A DNA stretch of 64,000 bases, taken from the NCBI RefSeq assembly GCF_017301635.1, contig NZ_CP071091.1:8176501-8240500 (forward strand), read 5' to 3'. How positions within the stretch are numbered: the first letter of the stretch is position 1; every line of letters begins with the position of its first letter. Source of the stretch: Myxococcus landrumus. Its GTDB lineage: Bacteria > Myxococcota > Myxococcia > Myxococcales > Myxococcaceae. The position numbers and the translations under genes are program-made. The notes beneath the pieces were generated by a model, which was given only the letters and a program-made list of their open reading frames with translations, was not told where the DNA came from and did no database searches. This document shows, piece after piece, positions 7,460 to 15,832 of this stretch.

Positions 7460-8149
7460 CTAGCGGCCCTCCGGCGTGCGGCCCTCGGCGCGCAGGCTGC
7501 CGACCAGGGCGTGGCCCAGGGCGTTGGCGCGGCTGGTGAGCGTCTTGAGCTGGCGATTGAAGATGTTGAAGGCGACGACGGCGGGAATCGCGACGGCCAG
7601 GCCCACGGCGGTGGCGACGAGCGCCTCCGAGATGCCCGCCATGACGGTCTGCTGGATGGCCGCGCCCTTCACGTTGGTGGCGCCCAAATCATGGAACGCC
7701 TTGATGATGCCGAGCACCGTGCCGAACAGGCCGATGAACGGGGCGTTGTTGCCCAGCGTGCCGAGGAAGGACAGGAAGCGCTCGTACTGGGGCCGCTCGC
7801 GCGCCATGGTGGAGGCAATCACCTGCTCCACGGTGTCCGCGCCTTGCGACGTGGACGCGAGGGCCTCGCGGATGACGGCGGCCTCCATGCCGGTGCGGCC
7901 TTCCACCGCCTTGCGCGCCGCCTCGAAGTCACCCCGGGCCAGCCGCACCGCGAGCGACTCCGAATCCGGGAGGCGGTGCCGCGCGAAGTACACCGTGCGC
8001 TCCAGCATGATGGCGATGGAGAGCACGGACAGGACGACGAGAATCCAGAGGACCCATTCGGCGGAGGTGAGCGTGACGCCGAGCAGCTTGCTGCTGAGCC
8101 AGCCGAGCTCGGGTTGCCCTGTCTGGGCCAGGAGGATGGGGAGCGTCAT
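7460..8149 (-). CDS. exbB: MotA/TolQ/ExbB proton channel family protein
   Basis: A 229-residue inner-membrane protein with three helices: one near residues 27-48 and two in the C-terminal half within the conserved MotA/TolQ/ExbB block (FLSFLGTLGNNAPFIGLFGT and ISEALVATAVGLAVAIPAVV). It forms the pentameric channel of the TonB motor. First gene of the exbB-exbD-tonB operon. The ATG at 8149 is chosen because it gives the usual N-terminus; a TTG 54 bases upstream in frame would add a Pro-rich extension. No strong ribosome site is visible at either start. Confidence 0.9.
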   Translation of the reverse strand: MTLPILLAQTGQPELGWLSSKLLGVTLTSAEWVLWILVVLSVLSIAIMLERTVYFARHRLPDSESLAVRLARGDFEAARKAVEGRTGMEAAVIREALASTSQGADTVEQVIASTMARERPQYERFLSFLGTLGNNAPFIGLFGTVLGIIKAFHDLGATNVKGAAIQQTVMAGISEALVATAVGLAVAIPAVVAFNIFNRQLKTLTSRANALGHALVGSLRAEGRTPEGR

Positions 8150-8285
8150 GAAGGGAAGCCTGGGTGGAAGTGGGGTGTCGGGTGGGAGCCACCCGGCGGC
8201 CAACTCGCGCGCCCATCTGTTGTTCCGTCCGCCCTGAAAGTCAAATGGAACGGCCGGGTTGTGTGCTTCCTGGGCAGGGGGGAAC

Positions 8286-8314
8286 CGGCCGGAGACACAA
8301 GGGTCGTCCGGCCG
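8286..8314 (-). terminator. Hairpin downstream of the sugar dehydrogenase gene
   Basis: An 8-bp inverted repeat (CGGCCGGA / TCCGGCCG) with a 13-base loop starts 24 bases past the stop of the minus-strand gene ending at 8338, a plausible transcript end before the exbB promoter. Confidence 0.4.
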
Positions 8315-8337
8315 TCGCCTTCGGGGGACGTGGCGCT

Positions 8338-9606
8338 CTACGGGGTGGCGCCCTGGGGCGTCATCTTGAGCAGGCTTCCATTGGGGTCGTCGGTGAGCAG
8401 GTAGAGGGCGCCCTCGGGGCCTTGGACGACCTCGCGGACCCGTCCGTTCCCCGCGGGCTTGAGCCGCTCCTCCCCGACGACGCGGTCATTCGCGATGACG
8501 AGCCGCACCAGCGCGTGGCTGGACAGGCCCCCGATGAAGAAGTTGCCCTTCCATTCGGGGAACAGGTTGCCGGAGTAGATGGTCATCCCCGACGGAGAAA
8601 TCACTGGATTCCAGAAGTAAACGGGTTGCTCCATGCCCGGTCCCTGGCCGCTCTGATGGATGGGGGCGCCGGAGTACTCCGTGCCGTAGCCGATGGTGGG
8701 CCAGCCGTAGTCCTTGCCCGCGCCGACGAGGTTGAGCTCGTCGCCGCCCAGCGGGCCCATTTCGACTTCCCACAGGCGGCCCTGGCCATCCAGCGCGGCG
8801 GCCAGGACGTTGCGGTGGCCCAGCGAATAGATTTCAGGGCGTGCGCCCGTGCGATTCACGAACGGGTTGTTGGCGGGCACCGTGCCGTCGGGGTTGATGC
8901 GGACAATCTTGCCGAAGTGGCTGTTGAGCTGACGGGCCTGGACGCGGCCGGGGAGGATGGAGCGCTCGCCCAGCGTGACGAACAGCGTGCCGTCGGGATG
9001 GAACACCAGCCGGCCGCCCGCGTGCATCGTCGAGTCGAGCGTGGGCTTCATGCGGAAGATGATGCGCAGGCTGTCGATGCGAGGCTGCGCGCCGTCCAGG
9101 AGCCGGCCTCGGCCGACGGCGAGTCCGTTGCCGCCCGAGCGGGGCTCGTAATAGGTCCAGTAGATGAGGCGGCTGGTGGCGAAGTCGGGCGCCACCTCGA
9201 CGTCGAGCAGACCGCCCTGGTCCCGTCCATCCACGGCGGGCAGGCCCGCGACGGGCGGCGACTTCACGCCTTGCTGCGTGACGATGTAGAGCTTCCCGGT
9301 GGGCTTCTCCGTCACCAGCATGCGCCCATCCGGAAGGAAGGCGATGGCCCAGGGGCGATTGAAGCCCGAGGCGATGGTGGTGACCTGGAAGCGCGTGCGA
9401 GAGGTGACGACGGGGCCGTTCGTCTGGCCCGGGAACGCGGGCGGGAAGGGGGACCCGAGGGAGGTGGGGGTGGCCTCCTCGCTCTCGGGGGCGGGCTGCG
9501 CCTCGGTGGGTTCGGAGGGCTGCGTGGCCTCCTGGGCGTGTGCCGTCGCGGCGAAGGACAGCCAGAGGGTGCAGGCGAGGGTCGACAGAATCTGACTCGA
9601 ACGCAT
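8338..9606 (-). CDS. Secreted PQQ-dependent sugar (aldose) dehydrogenase family protein
   Basis: A 422-residue exported protein: signal peptide (about residues 1-24, ending ATAHA), a Glu/Pro/Ala-rich linker, then the GSDH six-bladed propeller. Family features in order: PWAIAFLPDGRMLVTEK, GGLLDVEVAPDF, HAGGRLVFHPDGTLFVTLG, SLGHRNVLAAALD, the PLGGDELNLV...DYGWP block and the final GPEGALYLLTDD strand. Homologues oxidise aldoses at the periplasmic face with pyrroloquinoline quinone and calcium. The ATG at 9606 follows GAGGAAC. No PQQ synthesis genes are nearby, so the cofactor must come from elsewhere or the protein may be a PQQ-free relative. Confidence 0.87.
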   Translation of the reverse strand: MRSSQILSTLACTLWLSFAATAHAQEATQPSEPTEAQPAPESEEATPTSLGSPFPPAFPGQTNGPVVTSRTRFQVTTIASGFNRPWAIAFLPDGRMLVTEKPTGKLYIVTQQGVKSPPVAGLPAVDGRDQGGLLDVEVAPDFATSRLIYWTYYEPRSGGNGLAVGRGRLLDGAQPRIDSLRIIFRMKPTLDSTMHAGGRLVFHPDGTLFVTLGERSILPGRVQARQLNSHFGKIVRINPDGTVPANNPFVNRTGARPEIYSLGHRNVLAAALDGQGRLWEVEMGPLGGDELNLVGAGKDYGWPTIGYGTEYSGAPIHQSGQGPGMEQPVYFWNPVISPSGMTIYSGNLFPEWKGNFFIGGLSSHALVRLVIANDRVVGEERLKPAGNGRVREVVQGPEGALYLLTDDPNGSLLKMTPQGATP

Positions 9607-9792
9607 GATGTTCCTCGGAGGGGGTGGGCCAGGGCAGCTAACCACCGCGAGGTCTTCACGCGTCCGGGCGTGCTGGGAGATGTGGCCCGTTGGACAGGTG
9701 GCGCGCGAGGGCGTCCCTGTCGCATGGCAACCGTTGAGGCCGCGACAGCGCCGTTACGAGAGGACTCGAATCGTCCGGGGGGCCTGGAGCTG

Positions 9793-9866
9793 ATGCTCCT
9801 GGTGTTGGACCTGGATGAGACGTTGATTCACGCGCGCGAGGAGCCGCTGGAGGGTGGGGCGCGTCG
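9793..9866 (+). pseudogene. Truncated 5' end of an FCP/NIF-type HAD phosphatase gene
   Basis: From the ATG at 9793, preceded by a GGAG ribosome site, the first 19 residues (MLLVLDLDETLIHAREEPL) match the start of NLI-interacting-factor-like HAD phosphatases, including the DLDET catalytic motif with both Asp residues. Homology ends within about 75 bases, and the frame then runs antisense into the neighbouring gene, so cap, motif II and motif III are missing. This is a gene remnant left by a deletion or rearrangement at about 9846-9867, not a working enzyme. Confidence 0.65.
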
Positions 9867-10415
9867 TCACTCGGTGATGGTGCTGTGCGCCGCCGCTCGC
9901 TGTTGCTCTGGGAGCTTCGTGGCGATGATGGGGGTGAAGTGCTCCATCGCGGCCTTGAGCTCGGGAGTGAGCGTCGCGTTCTTCTCGATGAGGATTTGAA
10001 ACGGCTCCGAAGGTGAAGCGCGCTTCATCTCGAACGTGACGCCCTGGGGCTCCCAGGTGGTGGGGACCTTGACGGCGAAGACGCGGCTGGACCCGGAGCA
10101 GTCGTGGATGATGACGGAGTCCGGGAACGGGCGCTTGCCCTTGCTGTCCAGGCGCCGGTAGCTGAGCGCACAAGCGTCGAGCGGCCTGAGCTGCTCTTGA
10201 ATGCGGGCGAGCTCGGGGAGCCCTCCCACGTCCGACGCCGACAGGAAGCCGCCCTTCAGCGTGCCCACGTACGCGGCGCCCAGGCCCAGGGCCAGGACCG
10301 CCAGCACGGCGAGGCCCAGGAGCTTCGCCGCGCTGGCGCGTGACGGCGCTGGCTCCAAGGCAGAGAAGCCTTGCTGCTCGGCGGGACGCCGCGAGCGGGA
10401 CTCCTCATTCCGCAT
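9867..10415 (-). CDS. Membrane-anchored protein, unknown function
   Basis: A 182-residue protein with a basic, Ser/Arg-rich cytoplasmic start, one membrane helix at about residues 32-53 (KLLGLAVLAVLALGLGAAYV) and an extracytoplasmic domain holding two cysteines (in DACALSYRR and IHDCSGSS) that could form a disulfide. No family was recognised. Its ATG at 10415 follows GGAGGG and overlaps the upstream gene by 11 bases, so the two small membrane-protein genes are translationally coupled. Its 3' end abuts the truncated phosphatase fragment on the other strand. Confidence 0.75.
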   Translation of the reverse strand: MRNEESRSRRPAEQQGFSALEPAPSRASAAKLLGLAVLAVLALGLGAAYVGTLKGGFLSASDVGGLPELARIQEQLRPLDACALSYRRLDSKGKRPFPDSVIIHDCSGSSRVFAVKVPTTWEPQGVTFEMKRASPSEPFQILIEKNATLTPELKAAMEHFTPIIATKLPEQQRAAAHSTITE

Positions 10416-10779
10416 GGGGTGCCCTCCGATACAGCGAGCCCCCGGCGTGACCACAGAAGAACGCCGCGACCCACGAGAGGGCGAACACCCGCCACACCGT
10501 GGGCTCGAAGGGCACCGGGAGGGACTGGAGCCACGCCCGCGTCACGGCGGCCTGGTGTCCGCTGGCGGTCAGCATCACGCCCAGCCCCAGCAGGAACATC
10601 AGCACTGTCACCCTGACAGGGTACGGCGCGGTCGCCACCTGGGCGGCGCCCTCGGGCGCGGCGGCCTTCACTCGTGCGAGCCACTGCATCCGGGCGCGCA
10701 TCCCCACGGCGAGGCCCATTCCCATGGGGACCAGCAGGAACATCATTTCGATGGCGTGTGCGGACGGGGCCTGGGCCAT
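10405..10779 (-). CDS. Small integral membrane protein, unknown function
   Basis: A 124-residue protein with about three hydrophobic helices (residues 12-28, 56-74 and 94-112). It ends RRAPHAE, overlapping the next gene by 11 bases. I recognise no family. A start at the Met-Met pair at residues 12-13 is possible, since no strong ribosome site precedes 10779. It probably shares an operon with the genes on either side, which are also small envelope proteins. Confidence 0.68.
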   Translation of the reverse strand: MAQAPSAHAIEMMFLLVPMGMGLAVGMRARMQWLARVKAAAPEGAAQVATAPYPVRVTVLMFLLGLGVMLTASGHQAAVTRAWLQSLPVPFEPTVWRVFALSWVAAFFCGHAGGSLYRRAPHAE

Positions 10780-10803
10780 GGCGGGACTCGAGCAGGAGAC
10801 GCG

Positions 10804-11094
10804 TTACTTGCAGATTTCCCGCGTCAGCTTGTCGCGCTGGGACTGCTCCGACGTCGCCCGTTTGACGGCGTCCTCCAGGGCGTCGTCCGCCTTCTCCAGC
10901 GCATCCATCGCCTTGCTGTGCGCACGGCCCTTCTTGGCCGTGGTGAGCACCGCGCGCATGTCCTTGCGGGCCTCGCGCAGCGTGGAGAGCTGCTCCTCCT
11001 TCTCGGCGTACTCCTTCTTCGCGGCCTTGCACTCAGGGGACTGCGCGAACGCACTCGATGAGAACAGCACGGCGATGACCACGAACCAACGCAC
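10804..11094 (-). CDS. Small periplasmic coiled-coil protein, unknown function
   Basis: A 96-residue protein starting at GTG 11094, with GGAGG 6 bases upstream. It has a clear signal peptide (VRWFVVIAVLFSSSAFA) and a mature part that is almost all charged helix (KKEYAEKEEQLSTLREARKD and onward), predicted as coiled coil, with one Cys near each end (SPEC and REIC). Such small helical periplasmic proteins often bind other envelope proteins or metals; function is not known. It lies 24 bases upstream of the membrane-protein pair. Confidence 0.72.
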   Translation of the reverse strand: MRWFVVIAVLFSSSAFAQSPECKAAKKEYAEKEEQLSTLREARKDMRAVLTTAKKGRAHSKAMDALEKADDALEDAVKRATSEQSQRDKLTREICK

Positions 11095-11159
11095 ACGCCA
11101 CCTCCGGGGATGAGGCGGCGAGTATAGGCGGACCCGTGGGGCCTGTGTGCGCGGCGCGA

Positions 11160-11176
11160 GCCCGGTGTCCCCGGGC
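11160..11176 (-). terminator. Small hairpin after the aldo/keto reductase gene
   Basis: GCCCGG / CCGGGC with a 5-base loop, starting 20 bases past the reductase stop. Weak but correctly placed; no T run. Confidence 0.3.
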
Positions 11177-11195
11177 GCTGCGCTGATGGAGCGTC

Positions 11196-12191
11196 CTAGA
11201 GCTTCCGGTCGGGTGTCTCGGTGAGCGAGGGGTCGCGCTCGACGACGGGGCCCAGCACCTCGTCGATGCGGCGCATCAGCTCCGGCTCCAGCTTCACGCC
11301 CGCGGCCTTCGCGGTGTCCAGCACCTGCTCCGGGCGCGAGGCGCCGATGATGGCGGAGGAGACGCCCTTGTTCTGCAACACCCAGGCAACCGCGAGCTGC
11401 GCCATGGTGAGGCCCGCCTCCTGCGCGAGCGGGCGAAGCTGCTGCACGCGCGTGAGCACGTCCTCCTTCATGAACCGCGCGATGAAGCGCGAGCCGGACG
11501 GGTCCGTGGCGCGGCTGCCCGCGGGAGGCGGCTTGCCCGGGAGGTACTTGCCGGTGAGCACGCCCATCGCCATGGGCGACCACACAATCTGCCCGAGCCC
11601 CGCCTCGAGCGACGCGGGGATGACCTGCGCCTCGATGACGCGCCAGAGCATGGAGTACTGCGGCTGGCTGGAGATGAAGGGGATGCGCAGCTCCCGGGCC
11701 ATCGCCGCGCCCAGTCGAATCTGGTCGGCCGTCCACTCGGAGACGCCGATGTAGAGGGCCTTGCCCTGCCGGACGATGTCCGCGAACGCGAGCATCGTCT
11801 CCTCCAGCGGCGTGGCGGTGTCGAAGCGGTGCGCCTGGTACAGGTCCACGTAGTCCGTCTGGAGCCGCGTGAGCGAGCCGTGGATGGACTCCATGATGTG
11901 CTTGCGCGACAGGCCCGAGTCATTCTTCCCCGGGCCCGTGGGCCAGTACACCTTGGTGAACAGCTCGTAGCCGGCGCGGCGCTGGCCCTTCAGCGCGCGG
12001 CCCAGCACGGCCTCCGCGCGGGTGCCCGCGTAGACGTCCGCCGTGTCGAACGTGGTGATGCCCACGTCCAGCGCGGCCTTCACGCACGCGAGCGCCGCCT
12101 CCTCCTCGACCTGCGACCCATGGGTGAGCCAGTTGCCGAAGGAAATCTCACTGACTGCCAGGCCGCTGCGGCCAAGATGACGGAAGTGCAT
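11196..12191 (-). CDS. Aldo/keto reductase
   Basis: A 331-residue NADPH-dependent oxidoreductase with the (beta/alpha)8 AKR fold. The catalytic tetrad is visible: Asp and Tyr in FDTADVYAGTRAE (about residues 48-55), Lys in ELFTKVYW and His in LYQAHRFD. The C-terminal NADPH-binding segment SSAIIGASRPEQV is typical. Overall layout resembles the YghZ/potassium-channel-beta-subunit branch, which reduces methylglyoxal and other aldehydes. ATG at 12191; the DoxX gene ends 12 bases upstream on the same strand, so the AraC, DoxX and reductase genes may form an operon. Confidence 0.92.
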   Translation of the reverse strand: MHFRHLGRSGLAVSEISFGNWLTHGSQVEEEAALACVKAALDVGITTFDTADVYAGTRAEAVLGRALKGQRRAGYELFTKVYWPTGPGKNDSGLSRKHIMESIHGSLTRLQTDYVDLYQAHRFDTATPLEETMLAFADIVRQGKALYIGVSEWTADQIRLGAAMARELRIPFISSQPQYSMLWRVIEAQVIPASLEAGLGQIVWSPMAMGVLTGKYLPGKPPPAGSRATDPSGSRFIARFMKEDVLTRVQQLRPLAQEAGLTMAQLAVAWVLQNKGVSSAIIGASRPEQVLDTAKAAGVKLEPELMRRIDEVLGPVVERDPSLTETPDRKL

Positions 12192-12203
12192 GGGGCCGCG
12201 AGC

Positions 12204-12686
12204 CTAACCAGGGACGGGCTCGCTCGCACGGGTTCTGGCCGGCCACAGTCCACCAGCCCACGTCACCCAGGCGACGTAGACGAGCTGGAACGGGATGCGC
12301 ACCCAGAAGTACCAGTCCGGGAAGGGCAGGACATGGGACGCCTGGTTCGCCATCGCCTCGTGGATGTTGGCGGGCAGGATGGCCAGGAGCAGCGCGATGA
12401 GCCCCACGGCCGCGAGCTTCCGCGTCCTGGCGGACAGCATCCCCACTCCGCCCGCGACCTCCAGCACGCCCGACAACAGCGTCCAGAAGCGCGGCCACGG
12501 GAGCTGCGGCGGAATCAGGGCGTCGTAGCGCGCGGGCATGACGAAGTGCATGAGGCCCGCGCCGATGAAGAAGAGCCCCGCCGCCATCGCGGCGCGGAGG
12601 ACGGGCGTGGAGAGCGAGGGGCGGCGGCGCAGCGGGGGAAGATGGAGCACCAGGAAGATGCTGATGAGGACGACCGCGAAGGACAT
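12204..12686 (-). CDS. DoxX-family integral membrane protein
   Basis: A 160-residue protein with four membrane helices. It has the DoxX-type pattern: LRAAMAAGLFFIGAGLMHFV, the ALIPPQLPWPRFWTLLSGVLEVAGGVGML helix, and the WYFWVRIPFQLVYVAWV end. DoxX-like proteins are linked to redox metabolism and thiol stress, but the biochemical role is unclear. The ATG at 12686 is preferred because it begins directly with the first helix; an earlier start at 12740 would add a charged 18-residue leader. Followed closely by the reductase gene. Confidence 0.82.
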   Translation of the reverse strand: MSFAVVLISIFLVLHLPPLRRRPSLSTPVLRAAMAAGLFFIGAGLMHFVMPARYDALIPPQLPWPRFWTLLSGVLEVAGGVGMLSARTRKLAAVGLIALLLAILPANIHEAMANQASHVLPFPDWYFWVRIPFQLVYVAWVTWAGGLWPARTRASEPVPG

Positions 12687-12743
12687 GACGAAGGACCTTG
12701 AGCTGGGGTCGGGAGGGTCCGTCCCTTCCGACGCTGACAAGGC

Positions 12744-13571
12744 TCAAGATGCTTCGGAGGGCCGTGCCTGGGCTTGAACGAACTGGCTGCGACGTTGAAG
12801 CAGCGAGGGCGCGGTGCCGAACATGCGCTGGAAGGTGCGCGTGAGGTGCGCCGCGTCGGAGAACCCCGCGGCATGGGCGGCCTCCCCCAGCGAGCGGCCC
12901 GCGGCGATGGCTCCCGCCGCACGCTGGAGCTTCAGCCAGAGCAGGTAGGGGCGCAGCGGGACACCCGTGGACTCGGTGAAGACATGCATCAGCCGCCCCG
13001 AGGACAGCCCGGCCACCTGCGACAGCGACTCCAGCGACGTGTCCTCCGGTGCGGGCTCCGCGCGCAGGTGCCGCAGCAGCCTGCGCACACGCGGATGCAT
13101 GGGGGCGGGCGTGGCTTGAGGGGCGCCCGCCAGGGCCGCGAGCGTGGACTCCATCCACGGGCCCATGGCCGCGTGAGGCAGCGGCCCCTCGCGCGGAAGG
13201 CTGGCGAGCAGGGCGTCGCGCTCGGCTTCATCGAAGAGGCGAAGCTCGCCCGTGAGCGAGGCGCGCAGGCGGACGCCGTCCTGGCTCTCCGGCTCGACGA
13301 AGAGCAGGAGGACCTCGCCTCCGCGCGCATCCAGGGTGTGGGAGACATCCGGCCCCACGAGCACCCCCGCGGCGCGAGTGTCCGTCTTCGCCGAGCCCAC
13401 CCGCACCGACAACGTGCCCTCTCGCCGGAACATCAAGTGCATCGCGTGGTGCGCGTGCTTCGACGACATCTCGCCCGGGCCCCAGAGCGCGAGCGCCGCG
13501 GGCCACACCACCAGCGGCATGTCGGGCCAGGGGGCGCGGGGCGCGAGGTCGGTGGGTCGGGCGAGCAGCAT
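12744..13571 (-). CDS. AraC-family transcriptional regulator
   Basis: A 275-residue regulator. The N-terminal half (about 20-130) is a cupin-like sensing domain with HAHHAMHLMF and an acidic end; the C-terminal 90 residues carry two helix-turn-helix motifs (LESLSQVAGLSSGRLMHVF and IAAGRSLGEAAHAAGFSDAAHLTRTFQRMFG). The SDAAHLTRTFQRMFG block is the family signature. It probably controls the DoxX and reductase genes just downstream, or the GH13 gene that ends 12 bases upstream. The inducer is unknown. Confidence 0.9.
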   Translation of the reverse strand: MLLARPTDLAPRAPWPDMPLVVWPAALALWGPGEMSSKHAHHAMHLMFRREGTLSVRVGSAKTDTRAAGVLVGPDVSHTLDARGGEVLLLFVEPESQDGVRLRASLTGELRLFDEAERDALLASLPREGPLPHAAMGPWMESTLAALAGAPQATPAPMHPRVRRLLRHLRAEPAPEDTSLESLSQVAGLSSGRLMHVFTESTGVPLRPYLLWLKLQRAAGAIAAGRSLGEAAHAAGFSDAAHLTRTFQRMFGTAPSLLQRRSQFVQAQARPSEAS

Positions 13572-13583
13572 CGGAGTGCCAGG

Positions 13584-15551
13584 TCAGCCGCGGTCCTTCG
13601 AGAGGATGACCGCGCTGTAGGCCCCAAGAGATAACTGGCCGCTCGCGGGCATGCCATCCCGTCCGCTCCATTCGCCCCAGACGTCCTGGACGGAGGTGCC
13701 GCTGAAGTCCGGTGAATAGCCCTGCCAGTCGCCGTTGAAGCGCACCCTCCACGGGCCCTCCGAGGGCAGGCCCAGCGCGTACCCGGAGAAGGCGCGGTGG
13801 CCCAGGTTCACGATGACCACCACGTCGTCCCCCGGCCCGCCGTTCTCCCAGCGGTGGAAGGCCAGCACCTTGTCGTCGTGGTTGAGGTGGAAGACGTGGA
13901 CGTGCTCGCCGCGCAGGCCCGCGGTGGTGTCGTGCCAGTTGCGGCGCAGCCGGATGAGGTCCCGGTGGGCCTGGAGGATGCCGCCAAACCACCCGGCCTT
14001 GCTCCAGTCGAGCGGCTCGCCGTCGTCGAAGTGCCCGTCCTCGAGGAACTCCTGCCCCATGAAGAGCATGGGGATGCCCGGCGCGGTGAGCGTCAGCACC
14101 GCGCCCAGCAGGGCCTTCTTCTTCGCGAGCACATCGCCGGGGTTGTACGGAGAGACCTCCGTGGGCAGCCGGCTGCGGCCGTTGGCCACCTCGTCGTGGC
14201 TCTCCGTGTAGACGATGCGCTGCGTGCTCCGGCCGTTGTAGCGGAAGGTCAGCGCGTCGCGGACGGCGTTCATGTCCCGCCACTCGTCGAAGGGCGCGAT
14301 GAGCGCTGCGCGCATCGGGTGCACGAAGGCCGCGTCCCACTGTGCGTCGAAGCCCGCTCCCTGCGGGTGGGTGACGGCGGGGTTGGCCGCCATGTCCTCG
14401 GCGATGAGGAGCTTCCACGGGAACTCGCGCTTCACCGCCTCGCTGAGCGAGCGCAAGAGCTCCCAACCGGCGGGATTGTCCACGCCGCTGGCGGTGCGAA
14501 TCTCCTTCGTGGCGTCCACGCGCAGGCCATCCATGTGGTACTCGCGCAGCCACATGAGCGCGTTGTCCCGCAGGTAGTCGCGCACCTCGGAGCGGCCGTA
14601 GTCCGGGCGCGTGTCGCCCCACGGCGTGCTCGCGCGCCAGTCCGGATAGAAGTACACGCCGCCCCGGCCCAGCGTCTCTCCGTCGAAGTCCCAGTGCGGC
14701 AAGTCACTGGGACCCAGGTGGTTGTAGACGACGTCCATGATGACGCCGATGCCTCGCCGGTGGGCCTCGTCCACGAAGCGCTTCAAGTCGTTGGGCGTGC
14801 CGTACGCGCTCTCCGGCGCGAACGGGAAGGTGGGGTTGTAGCCCCAGGAGAAGTCACCGGCGAACTCGGCCGACGGCATCAGCTCCACCAGGTTGACGCC
14901 CAGCTCCCGCAGGTAGTCGAGCTTGTCGATGGCGCTCAGCCAATGGCCTGGCCCCCATCCCGGCGAGTCGTTGAACGTTCCGATGTGCAGCTCGTAGATG
15001 ACGGCTTCGTGCAACGCCGGCATCTGGAAGAAGCCGTCATAGCGCCACATGAAGTCGCGGTGGTCCAGGATGACGCTGTTGCCCGTGGAGTGCGTCACGT
15101 CGGAGGCGCGCGGGTCATTGCGCCAGCGCCAGTCGCCATAGCGGCCCTGGATGATGAACTGGTACTGCTGCCCGTTGCCCGCGCTGGCGATGTCTCGCGA
15201 GAAGTTGCCCGACGGCTCGCGGGCGAGCTCCACCGCGTGCCAGTGGCTGAAGTCGCCCACCACCTGCACGCGCTGCGCATAGGGGGCCCAGACCCGGAAG
15301 GTGGTGCCGCCGTCGTAGGGAATCGCGCCCATGCCCGGACGCCAGGAGGGCTCCGGCACGGGCTCCAGCGGGACGATGGCGGTGAGGAAGTCGGGAACTT
15401 GGAGCTGGTCGGCGGGGCCGAACAACTCCGGTGCGGCGCGCGAGCGCGCGGTGCGCTGCACCACCTCGTTGCCGCGCGCCTTGCACGCGGTCTCGCTGAA
15501 GTCCTTGCGCGGCCGACGTGGCTCGCCCTGCTTTGTCTCTCGCATCGACAT
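13584..15551 (-). CDS. GH13 alpha-glucan branching-type enzyme
   Basis: A 655-residue cytoplasmic alpha-amylase-superfamily enzyme. A CBM48-like beta domain (about 78-160; GTTFRVWAPYAQRVQVVGDF) precedes the catalytic barrel. The four GH13 regions are intact: DVVYNH (273-278), GLRVDATKEI with nucleophile Asp346, LLIAEDM with acid/base Glu385, and ESHDEV with Asp453. A beta-sandwich C domain ends the protein. Architecture fits glycogen branching enzyme (GlgB) or a trehalohydrolase relative; the GW.PGHW and WGYNPTFPFAPESAYG segments favour branching enzyme. No other glycogen gene is adjacent, though a GH77 enzyme lies at 40.8 kb. ATG at 15551 after GGGGGGA. A 50-residue basic N-terminal extension is unusual. 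Confidence 0.88.
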   Translation of the reverse strand: MSMRETKQGEPRRPRKDFSETACKARGNEVVQRTARSRAAPELFGPADQLQVPDFLTAIVPLEPVPEPSWRPGMGAIPYDGGTTFRVWAPYAQRVQVVGDFSHWHAVELAREPSGNFSRDIASAGNGQQYQFIIQGRYGDWRWRNDPRASDVTHSTGNSVILDHRDFMWRYDGFFQMPALHEAVIYELHIGTFNDSPGWGPGHWLSAIDKLDYLRELGVNLVELMPSAEFAGDFSWGYNPTFPFAPESAYGTPNDLKRFVDEAHRRGIGVIMDVVYNHLGPSDLPHWDFDGETLGRGGVYFYPDWRASTPWGDTRPDYGRSEVRDYLRDNALMWLREYHMDGLRVDATKEIRTASGVDNPAGWELLRSLSEAVKREFPWKLLIAEDMAANPAVTHPQGAGFDAQWDAAFVHPMRAALIAPFDEWRDMNAVRDALTFRYNGRSTQRIVYTESHDEVANGRSRLPTEVSPYNPGDVLAKKKALLGAVLTLTAPGIPMLFMGQEFLEDGHFDDGEPLDWSKAGWFGGILQAHRDLIRLRRNWHDTTAGLRGEHVHVFHLNHDDKVLAFHRWENGGPGDDVVVIVNLGHRAFSGYALGLPSEGPWRVRFNGDWQGYSPDFSGTSVQDVWGEWSGRDGMPASGQLSLGAYSAVILSKDRG

Positions 15552-15832
15552 GGTGTCCCCCCCGGAACGCGGACGTCACTCCCTGTGCGCCATTCCGACA
15601 GTGGAAGGGCATCCAGGGCAACTCGGTTCCCGAGCATGCGCGTTCAATTCATGGCAGTGAGCAGGCGAGGTTCGCACGCGAGAGGCAGGCGACCGTTCAG
15701 CGAGACACGCGAGCCGCCAGGCGGGGCTTTTCGACGGGTCGCACCGAGCGGCTTGTCGCCGTCGTCCGAGTGTTCGACACTGGTCCTTCGCCGCCCCGTG
15801 GACTCACTAGGGGCTCGACCGAACCCCACGTC

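Noticed and set aside
6365..8404. Long plus-strand open frame (about 679 codons)
   Set aside because: Antisense to tonB, exbD and exbB, whose motifs are unmistakable; the antisense protein is Arg/Gly/His-rich noise.
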